Notes under the pieces: generated by a model
Database searches by the model: none
Told to the model about the DNA's origin: nothing
What the model saw: only the letters and a program-made list of their open reading frames with translations
Program-made: the position numbers and the translations under genes
In this document: positions 6,771 to 11,908 of the stretch, piece by piece
Layout of the letters: every line of letters begins with the position of its first letter
Position numbering within the stretch: position 1 is the first letter of the stretch
DNA from: Puniceicoccales bacterium
GTDB lineage: Bacteria > Verrucomicrobiota > Verrucomicrobiia > Opitutales > LL51
Length of the DNA: 11,908 bases
Assembly: GCA_031278845.1 (NCBI GenBank)
Contig: JAITJQ010000087.1
Span: forward strand, 1 to 11,908
Direction: 5' to 3'

Positions 6771-6889
6771 GGAAATAAACGTATTGCTTGGCCATCATTG
6801 TCAAAGTTTAAATAAAATTTCGGAAAATTATTTTTCTCGACCCACATTTTATGATTGTTCATCGAATTTTTCTCTTCGATTTATTTTCC
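6771..6889. other. AT-rich spacer between tyrS and the repeat array
   Basis: No gene is visible. It contains AAATTTCGGAAAATT, a degenerate echo of the ATTTTCCGGAAAAT palindrome found upstream of both pseudopilin genes, and ends in TTATTTTCCC just before the first 95-bp repeat. This could be the remnant of a further cassette. Confidence 0.4.
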
Positions 6890-7162
6890 CAAAGCAGCTT
6901 GACAATATTCAATTTTCTTCCAAGGCTAAGAGGTAGAGGGTGGGAGCGAGCGGTATGTTTTACTCTCATCGCAAAAATATTTCCACAAAGCAACTTGACA
7001 GCCACCGGATTTCTCCCAAAGCTAGCAGGTAGAGAGTGGGAGCGAGTGGCATGTCTTGCTCTCATCGCAAAAATATTTCCCAAAGCAGCTTGACGGCCAC
7101 CGATTTTCTCCCAAAGCTAGCAGGTAGAGGGTGGGAGCAAACGGCATATCAAAATTTTTCAG
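6890..7162. repeat. ~95-bp structured repeat, three tandem copies (A, B, C)
   Basis: Copies at 6890-6985, 6986-7080 and 7081-7162. The unit starts CAAAGCAGCTTGACAGCCACCGG, continues with CTCCCAAAGCTAGCAGGTAGAGGGTGGGAGC, and ends TGGCATGTCTTGCTCTCATC then GCAAAAATATTTCC. The final copy breaks after GGCAT and merges into the tail that carries the stop codon of the upstream minus-strand gene (TGA at 7161-7159). CTCCCA pairs with TGGGAG, and the same TGGGAGC can instead pair with GCTCTCA (7037-7043 with 7058-7064 in copy B). The GCTAGC core is also palindromic. Open frames on both strands here are repeat artefacts. Confidence 0.88.
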
Positions 7163-8067
7163 TCGCCGCCGGTACCATTACCCCAAATAATTAGATTACT
7201 ATATTGCGCTCCCACAGTACCGATTACACCGCCGTTACCAATTTTCGCCACATTGGGTACTGCTTTTCGAATATCTGTCGTGTATTCCTCACCATTCCAA
7301 TGGAGAAATTTAGTTGGTTTACTACCGTCAAACCAAGTGATGTGACCATCGCAAAAAACAACATAACCACCCTTAGAACCGTAGAGCCCGTATTTTTCAT
7401 CCCAAGTACCATCCGACTTCAAACCTCGCGTAAATGCAAGTGGCGTAGTAGCAAGCGGAACGGAACCATCAAGATTGCCAATCGTACAATAGCTAAAAAT
7501 GGCTTGCCAGGGCGGATTTACAGATTTTAAGTCCGTTGCACTGGAAATGCTCCATTGAGTACATTCTTTTATTTCACACCCTTCACTCATACCAACTCCT
7601 CTAACAATATATTCTTTGAGCACCTTTGATGCATATTTATCGTTCGGCGAGATATAAACATTAGGATCATTTAGAACACACTTCGAAGGATAAAACCGAG
7701 CAACGTCGGCATCTTGTTTAGCTCCGGCTAACATTAATGCAAACCAATTGCCATAGTCCACCCATTGTGTACTTTGCATGTTTCCCTGGGAAAGATTCAC
7801 CAAATTTCCTCGCTCTATTGTATATTCTCGCCAAGCAGCAGCAATGGTTTGAAGATTAGAGACATCTTTTACTTTTTGCGCGCTGAGTTTAATCGCGCTC
7901 ATTGCGGGTAAACAAATGGCTAGTAAAATTCCAATAATTGTAATTGTAAAAACGATTTCCAGTAACGTAAAGGATTGATTTTTAATTTTTACATTTCTTA
8001 CGTTTTGTCGTTTTGTCGTTTTGTCGTTTTGTCGTTTTGTCGTTTTGTCGTTTTGTAAAATAAACAT
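7159..8067 (-). CDS. Type II secretion/type IV pseudopilin-like protein, phase ON configuration
   Basis: Exported, membrane-anchored pseudopilin-like protein; precise function unknown. From ATG 8067 the 302-residue product has a basic leader (1-32) largely encoded by seven ACAAAACG units (NDKTTKRQ periodic), then QS|FTLLEIVFTITIIGILLAICLPA, the class III prepilin signal and hydrophobic helix (F33 as +1, E37 as +5), and a globular domain with NVYISPNDKYASK. Near the C-terminus is FCDGHITWFDGS (C239-H242), as in DUF1559-like or 'H-x9-DG' pseudopilins of Verrucomicrobiota and Planctomycetota. The residue before F is Ser, not the usual Gly. Its promoter lies only 6 nt before the ATG, and no Shine-Dalgarno is seen. 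A near-identical 5' module precedes the sister gene upstream (8347-9315). TGA 7161-7159 abuts repeat copy C. Confidence 0.85.
   Translation of the reverse strand: MFILQNDKTTKRQNDKTTKRQNVRNVKIKNQSFTLLEIVFTITIIGILLAICLPAMSAIKLSAQKVKDVSNLQTIAAAWREYTIERGNLVNLSQGNMQSTQWVDYGNWFALMLAGAKQDADVARFYPSKCVLNDPNVYISPNDKYASKVLKEYIVRGVGMSEGCEIKECTQWSISSATDLKSVNPPWQAIFSYCTIGNLDGSVPLATTPLAFTRGLKSDGTWDEKYGLYGSKGGYVVFCDGHITWFDGSKPTKFLHWNGEEYTTDIRKAVPNVAKIGNGGVIGTVGAQYSNLIIWGNGTGGD
8001..8056 (-). repeat. Octanucleotide tandem repeat, 7 perfect units
   Basis: Seven uninterrupted CGTTTTGT units (ACAAAACG on the coding strand), starting 11 nt into the reading frame. With 7 units, 11 + 56 = 67 nt, so the next codon is GTA and translation continues into the prepilin motif. 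Eight is not a multiple of three, so each gain or loss of a unit shifts frame. Confidence 0.95.
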
Positions 8068-8101
8068 GCTGTAATTGTTGCAATTCGGCGAATCTTGTCA
8101 A
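8068..8101 (-). promoter_or_regulatory. Promoter of the first pseudopilin gene, predicted leaderless
   Basis: On the minus strand TTGACA (8101-8096), 16-nt spacer, AACAAT (8079-8074), then six bases and ATG (8067). The expected transcription start coincides with the A of the ATG. No Shine-Dalgarno lies before the ATG. The same arrangement is present at 9207-9240. Confidence 0.55.
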
Positions 8102-8137
8102 GCAGAAAATACAAAATATTTCTGTTTTTTCTAATTT

Positions 8138-8151
8138 ATTTTCCGGAAAAT
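8138..8151. promoter_or_regulatory. Conserved 14-bp palindrome ATTTTCCGGAAAAT (operator candidate)
   Basis: A perfect inverted repeat about 37 bp upstream of the -35 box of the first pseudopilin gene. An identical copy sits at 9277-9290 before the second gene at the same distance. It could be a regulator site, but conservation may just reflect the recent duplication. Confidence 0.35.
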
Positions 8152-8173
8152 TGTTTTTTGAGAAAATATTTCC

Positions 8174-8350
8174 CAAAGCAACTTGACAGCCACCGGGTTT
8201 CTCCCAAAGCTAGCAGGTAGAAGGTGAGAGCAAACGGCATGTCTTGCTCTCATCGCAAAAATATTTCCCAAAGCAGCTTGACAGCCCACGGGTTTCTTCT
8301 AAAGCTAGCAGGTAGAGGGTGGGAGCAAACGGCATGTCAAAATTTTTCAG
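8174..8350. repeat. ~95-bp structured repeat, two tandem copies (D, E)
   Basis: Copy D is 8174-8268 and copy E 8269-8350. Copy D carries TGAGAGC and GCTCTCA, a perfect 7-bp stem, where other copies have TGGGAGC; the change loses perfect pairing with CTCCCA. Copy E, the gene-proximal one, ends in GGCATGTCAAAATTTTTCAG, which contains the stop of the upstream minus-strand gene (TGA 8349-8347), just as copy C does for the other gene. Confidence 0.87.
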
Positions 8351-9315
8351 TTACCACCGGTACCGACGTGGTAAAGGATGACGAGTTGGTCAGCGCTTTT
8401 GCCATCACTTTTATAGTCTGTTTTTGTTCCTTGATTTCCGCATGTAATAAAGGCAGAACTAGGCACAGCTTGGCGGATATCGGAAGTATATTCCTGTCCA
8501 TTCCAGTGTAAAAATTTTGCTGGTTTGCTGCCATCAAACCATACGATATGTCCATCGCAGTAGATGACATAGCCACCTTTAGAGCCATATAATCCGGCTT
8601 TTTCGTCCCATTTACCATCAGCACGCAAACCGCGGGTAAAACCAAAGGGTGTCGTATCGAGCGGAACGTATGCAGGCAATCCGGTTACTAAACAGTAGCT
8701 GAAAAAACAATCTGCAGAAACCATAAAATTACTAGCTGATTGCCACCACTCGTTTAGGTAGCTAATACTTTCATTTGTCACACAAGTAAGCGATTCCTTT
8801 AAAATTTTCGAAGCATATTTATCTCCTGGAGAAATGTAAACATTAGGATTATTAAGAACCATATCGATTGCTTTTTTTCCAAAATCACGTCCTCCTAATC
8901 GTTCGACAAAAACCGAAAATTTCAGTACAGCGTTTTGGGTTTCTTTCGCATCTATATTCCAACCGCGGTTGATAATGCATTCCCGCCAAGCGGCGGCAAT
9001 GGTTTGAAGATTAGAGACATCTTTTACTTTTTGCGCGCTGAGTTTAATCGCGCTCATTGCGGGTAAACAAATGGCTAGTAAAATTCCGATAATTGTAATT
9101 GTAAAAACGATTTCCAGCAACGTAAAGGATTGATTTTTAATTTTTACATTTCTTACGTTTTGTCGTTTTGTCGTTTTGTCGTTTTGTCGTTTTGTAAAAT
9201 AAACATGCAACAATTGTTGCGATTCGGCGAATCTTGTCAAGCAGAAAATACAAAATATTTCTGTTTTTTCTAATTTATTTTCCGGAAAATTGTTTCTTGA
9301 AAAAATACTTCCCAA
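8347..9315 (-). CDS. Second pseudopilin-like protein, apparently phase OFF
   Basis: Sister of the 7159-8067 gene. The prepilin signal QS|FTLLEIVFTITIIGILLAICLPA, about the first 75 residues after the repeat, and the C-terminal GGYVIYCDGHIVWFDGSKPAKFLHWNG are shared; the middle and last ~40 residues differ strongly. The open frame runs from a TTG at 9315. The equivalent of the sister's start, ATG 9206, sits 6 nt after the same promoter but is out of frame here: with five octanucleotide units it reads 17 codons and hits TAA directly after the repeat. In-frame TTG codons at 9213-9208 are possible weak starts. The rest of the frame has no stop or frameshift, so the gene looks functional but switched off. 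Start and expression state are the uncertain points. Confidence 0.72.
   Translation of the reverse strand: MGSIFSRNNFPENKLEKTEIFCIFCLTRFAESQQLLHVYFTKRQNDKTTKRQNVRNVKIKNQSFTLLEIVFTITIIGILLAICLPAMSAIKLSAQKVKDVSNLQTIAAAWRECIINRGWNIDAKETQNAVLKFSVFVERLGGRDFGKKAIDMVLNNPNVYISPGDKYASKILKESLTCVTNESISYLNEWWQSASNFMVSADCFFSYCLVTGLPAYVPLDTTPFGFTRGLRADGKWDEKAGLYGSKGGYVIYCDGHIVWFDGSKPAKFLHWNGQEYTSDIRQAVPSSAFITCGNQGTKTDYKSDGKSADQLVILYHVGTGGN
9156..9195 (-). repeat. Octanucleotide tandem repeat, 5 perfect units
   Basis: Five CGTTTTGT units (ACAAAACG on the coding strand). From ATG 9206 the sum is 11 + 40 = 51 nt, a multiple of three, so the next codon is the TAA that directly follows the tract. Gain of two units or loss of one would restore the frame seen in the sister gene. 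Confidence 0.95.
9207..9240 (-). promoter_or_regulatory. Promoter of the second pseudopilin gene
   Basis: TTGACA (9240-9235), 16-nt spacer, AACAAT (9218-9213), six bases, ATG (9206). Same geometry as the first gene, with small changes between the -10 box and the ATG. Confidence 0.55.
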
Positions 9316-9392
9316 AGCAGCTTGACAGCCACCGGGTTTCCCCCAAAGCTAGCAGGTAGAGGGTGGGAGCGAGTGGCATGCCGAAATTTTCT
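9313..9392. repeat. ~95-bp structured repeat, single copy (F)
   Basis: Starts CAAAGCAGCTTGACAGCCACCGGG and ends GAGTGGCATGCCGAAATTTT, the same 3' form as copies C and E that abut gene stops. Just beyond it on the minus strand is a short open stretch reading YVFDPRVIGE then TAG, which could be the tail of a lost third gene. The remaining sequence to 9567 is AT-rich and holds no recognised gene. Confidence 0.75.
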
Positions 9393-9567
9393 ATTCCCCG
9401 ATGACACGAGGATCGAAAACGTAAAATAGCTATCCGGATAAATCCATAAACTAACCAAAATTAAATATGGAAAAAATGATTCCACGATTTTTTCCCATCC
9501 CTATTTTTATGGTCCTCAAAAACTTGAATTTTTTAAAAACTTCCCAATATGAATATAGGAGGATCCC

Positions 9568-11790
9568 TTGGCAGAAAGTGTAAAAGGTATTTTGGAACGC
9601 ATCATTTTTCGTAACGAAGAAACATTCTTTTCCATTATGGAAATGCGCGAGGAAAATGACGAACAACAAACCTTTACCGCTTGCGGTAAAGTCCCCGGCG
9701 CTAATTGCGGCGAAACACTCCTCCTCACCGGAAATTGGATCCAACATCCGAAATTCGGCCGCCAATTTAACGTCGAATCCTTTTCGTCCACCTTACCAAC
9801 GGATGTCCATGGCATTCGCCGATACCTCGGCAGTGGACTTATTCACGGCATCGGAAAAGTGTACGCCGATAAAATTGTCAACCATTTCGGCATAGATACC
9901 TTCGATATCATCTCCACCGAATCCGCACGCCTACGCGAAGTCCCAGGCATCGGTGCCGAACGCGCCCGCACCATTAAGGCCGCTTGGGATGAACAATACG
10001 CCCTCCGCGATATCCTCATCTTTCTCCAAAGTTATAATATTTCGAATGCTCTCTGCCTGCGCTTGTATAAGATCTACGGTCAAGAAGCAAAACAAATCCT
10101 CCAGTCCGATCCTTACCGCGTCGCCCGGGAAATCGATGGAATCGGCTTTAAAACAGCCGATAGAATTGCACAAAATATGGGTATTCCCAGTAACCATATC
10201 GCAAGAATCGACGCGGGAATTTTATTCACCTTCTCTAATCTCGAACTCTCCGGCCATACCGCCTGCACACGGAAAGAATTCCTCGCCCTCGCCCAACAGC
10301 TTCTCGAAATCGGTCAAGAAACAATCGCCAATCGCCTCGAAACACTTATCCAATTCCAAAAAATTAACGTCATCGCCGATGATCTCCTCCAAACAAGCCT
10401 GATAAGTAGCTTAGAAACAACCCTGGTTAAACAGGTCCATCGCCTCCATCTCGCCCAGTCTGCCCTACCCCCTATCCGTTGCGATAATGCGATCGTCTGG
10501 GCCCAAAAGCGGGAAGGCTTTACCTTCGCCGATGAACAAATCGCCGCCCTCCGTTACGCGCTAACGGAAAAATTGTCCATTATCACCGGCGGTCCCGGTA
10601 CCGGGAAAACAACCATCCTACGCTCCTTGGTCGTTATCCTATCCGCTAAAAATGTCAAAATCGGCCTCGCCGCCCCAACCGGTCGAGCTGCTCAAAAATT
10701 GACGGAAACGGTGGGTACTGAAGCTAAGACAATTCATCGATTTTTACAATTCACCCCAAAAACTGGTCAGTTTTTCTTTAATCAGGAAAATCAATTGCCC
10801 CTTGACTTTATCATCGTCGATGAAGCCAGTATGATCGATACACGCCTCGCCACCTCCCTCCTCAATGCTATCCCCGATCACGCTCATTTATTGTTCGTCG
10901 GCGATATCGATCAATTACCCTCCGTCGGTGCCGGTAACGTCCTGGCAGACTTTATCGCCTCCCAGCGATTCTCCGTAACTTACCTAAAACAAATTTTTCG
11001 CCAAGGCCAACATAGCGAAATCGTCCAACTCGCCCATCATATCATCGCCGGTAACGCTGAGGTCATTCCCGAAATAACCGACCTCGATCACATCTCCCCA
11101 GAACATGATTTTCATTTCATTACCGCCTACTCCCCCGAAGAATGTACGCAAAAAATTGAACGGCTATGCACAGCCCTATTGCCTAAACTTTATAAAATCG
11201 ATCCCGTTAACGATATCCAAGTCCTCGCACCAATCCATAGGGGGAACGCAGGAATTGCTGTCCTCAATGAAAAACTTCAACATACCCTATCCGGATCCGC
11301 TAAACAAATCCCATGGTGCCACTTCCGACTCGGCGATAAGGTCATCCAGTTGCGCAACGATTACGAAAAAAATATCTTCAATGGCGACCTCGGTATCATC
11401 TACCACTTCGATCCCAATGAAGGAACCGTCTTTGTGAAATTTAATAGCGAGTCGGTACAACTAAGCCGCTCCGATCTTGGCGATATCACCCTCGCCTATG
11501 CCATCAGTATCCATAAATCACAGGGTAGCGAGTTTCCCATTGTTGTTATCCCCCTCCTCACCCAATTCTACGTCATGCTTCAACGTAATCTGCTCTATAC
11601 CGCCATTACCCGTGGCCGTAATAAGGTCTTTATCGTGGGTGATCCCGAAGCCTATAACCTTGCCGTCAATAATAAAAAAAGCGTCACGCGTACCACCGGC
11701 CTCCCCTATTACTTCTTTCCCAAGGGGCTCCGGCCGCCCAGGGGGGCTCTGCCCCCCTGGACCCCCCGCAAGGAGTCAGAGACTCCTTGA
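9568..11790 (+). CDS. recD2: RecD2-type SF1B DNA helicase
   Basis: ATP-dependent 5'-3' DNA helicase of the RecD2/YrrC family, found in bacteria mostly without RecBC and linked to repair and replication fork maintenance. The 740 residues have the N-terminal RecD2 extension with helix-hairpin-helix motifs (about 94-106, GIGKVYADKI, and 125-136, VPGIGAERARTI), then the helicase core: Walker A GGPGTGKT (341-348, K347), APTGRAAQKL, DEAS Walker B (418-421), GDIDQLPSVGAGNVL, the SH3-like insert before TLAYAISIHKSQGSEFP (Q652-E655), and motif VI YTAITRGR. The start is TTG 9568, fixed by AGGAGG 5 nt upstream. The native end is near TGLPYYFF; residues ~719-740 come from a palindromic element. Codons ending in C (ATC, CTC, GCC) are markedly more frequent than in neighbouring genes. 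Confidence 0.94.
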   Translation: MAESVKGILERIIFRNEETFFSIMEMREENDEQQTFTACGKVPGANCGETLLLTGNWIQHPKFGRQFNVESFSSTLPTDVHGIRRYLGSGLIHGIGKVYADKIVNHFGIDTFDIISTESARLREVPGIGAERARTIKAAWDEQYALRDILIFLQSYNISNALCLRLYKIYGQEAKQILQSDPYRVAREIDGIGFKTADRIAQNMGIPSNHIARIDAGILFTFSNLELSGHTACTRKEFLALAQQLLEIGQETIANRLETLIQFQKINVIADDLLQTSLISSLETTLVKQVHRLHLAQSALPPIRCDNAIVWAQKREGFTFADEQIAALRYALTEKLSIITGGPGTGKTTILRSLVVILSAKNVKIGLAAPTGRAAQKLTETVGTEAKTIHRFLQFTPKTGQFFFNQENQLPLDFIIVDEASMIDTRLATSLLNAIPDHAHLLFVGDIDQLPSVGAGNVLADFIASQRFSVTYLKQIFRQGQHSEIVQLAHHIIAGNAEVIPEITDLDHISPEHDFHFITAYSPEECTQKIERLCTALLPKLYKIDPVNDIQVLAPIHRGNAGIAVLNEKLQHTLSGSAKQIPWCHFRLGDKVIQLRNDYEKNIFNGDLGIIYHFDPNEGTVFVKFNSESVQLSRSDLGDITLAYAISIHKSQGSEFPIVVIPLLTQFYVMLQRNLLYTAITRGRNKVFIVGDPEAYNLAVNNKKSVTRTTGLPYYFFPKGLRPPRGALPPWTPRKESETP

Positions 11791-11864
11791 CCTCCTTCGG
11801 CGGCCGAGCCCGGCGCAGTCTGCGCCCGGGGCGGCCGCAAGGGTTAGTTTTTTTGTTTTTTTTT
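11718..11864 (+). repeat. Palindromic element, copy 5, at the recD2 3' end
   Basis: Parts in order: CCCAGGGGGG/CCCCCCTGG stem, the CCGCAAGGAGTC/GACTCCTTGACC stem (holding the recD2 TGA), CTCCTTCGGCGG, GGCCGAGCCCGGCGCA / TGCGCCCGGGGCGGCC, then a long T-tract. The same part order is seen at 2780-2998 and, reversed, at 1-236. The sequence after 11864 (to 11908) ends in GGCACCAGGGGG and may begin another unit. Confidence 0.85.
11802..11864 (+). terminator. Probable rho-independent terminator of recD2
   Basis: A strong GC stem centred on GGCGCA GTC TGCGCC (11812-11826), with flanking GGCC..GGCC pairing, is followed after about 10 nt by a T-tract interrupted by one G (11848-11864). It sits directly downstream of the recD2 stop. 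Confidence 0.6.
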
Positions 11865-11908
11865 AATTCTTGGGTTTTTTACAGGCCGTATGGGTTGGCA
11901 CCAGGGGG

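Larger units (their letters stand above)
7829..8173 (-). repeat. Duplicated 5' cassette module, copy 1 (345 bp)
   Basis: Covers the upstream region, promoter, octanucleotide tract and N-terminal coding part. It matches 8984-9312 almost base for base. The length difference, 345 against 329, is exactly two 8-bp units, so over the remaining ~290 bp only substitutions separate the copies. Downstream of this module the two genes diverge clearly. Confidence 0.88.
8984..9312 (-). repeat. Duplicated 5' cassette module, copy 2 (329 bp)
   Basis: Near-identical partner of 7829-8173, 16 bp shorter because of two fewer octanucleotide units. It spans the promoter, ATG, tract and prepilin-encoding part of the second pseudopilin gene. 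Confidence 0.88.

Noticed and set aside
6851..7093. Open frames on both strands through the 95-bp repeats
   Set aside because: They reuse the repeat unit and their peptides are periodic; no start signals.
6890..7162. CRISPR array
   Set aside because: The units are adjacent ~95-bp copies with no short repeats alternating with unique spacers, and there are no cas genes.
7982..8176. Small gene ending in NDKTTKRKKCKN
   Set aside because: This is the alternative frame through the octanucleotide tract; it ends right after the repeat and overlaps the pseudopilin start.
1..11908. tRNA or rRNA genes
   Set aside because: I saw no cloverleaf with TTCRANY and acceptor pairing and no rRNA signature; the hairpins belong to repeats.

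Overview
The window is a compact bacterial chromosome segment. Moderately AT-rich genes are separated by GC-rich, strongly palindromic intergenic elements. The housekeeping genes alone do not fix the taxon. The two pseudopilin-like proteins, with an FTLLE-type N-terminal helix and a CDGHxxWFDG motif near the C-terminus, resemble the pseudopilin expansions of Verrucomicrobiota, Lentisphaerota and Planctomycetota. A PVC-superphylum bacterium is therefore my best guess (inference). The dense repeats and a decayed transposase suggest a genome under weak purifying selection, such as a host-associated lineage.

Layout: (1) 1-236, a palindromic element in minus orientation. (2) 288-1585 (+), a divergent RluA-type pseudouridine synthase overlapping ispF; the ispF reading frame runs into another palindromic element, which supplies a 45-residue tail and the stop. 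(3) 1609-1905 (-), a short ribosome hibernation factor, divergent from an OppD/DppD-type ABC ATPase (1982-2800, +). (4) 2780-3115, two palindromic element blocks between the convergent ABC ATPase and cysS (3111-4535, -). (5) 4551-5594, a further element fragment, an AT-rich stretch and a decayed IS982/IS5-like DDE transposase split over three frames. (6) tyrS (5595-6770, -). (7) 6771-9392, an array of two pseudopilin cassettes on the minus strand, each followed by one to three copies of a ~95-bp structured repeat. (8) recD2 (9568-11790, +), whose 3' end lies in another palindromic element with a T-tract.

The most interesting part is the pseudopilin array. Both genes begin with an almost identical ~330-bp module: promoter, ATG, a pure octanucleotide tandem repeat, then the prepilin signal. 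They then diverge. One gene has seven repeat copies and its ATG is in frame with the prepilin domain. The other has five, and its ATG runs into TAA straight after the repeat although the downstream frame is fully open. The two duplicated modules differ in length by exactly 16 bp, which is two repeat units. This looks like an ON/OFF phase-variable surface or secretion protein with antigenic-variation-like mosaicism, driven by a promoter whose predicted transcript starts at the ATG (leaderless).

The second theme is the palindromic elements. Four separate genes (ispF, the ABC ATPase, cysS, recD2) have their stop codons inside copies of these elements, so the elements repeatedly define C-termini, reminiscent of Rickettsia palindromic elements.
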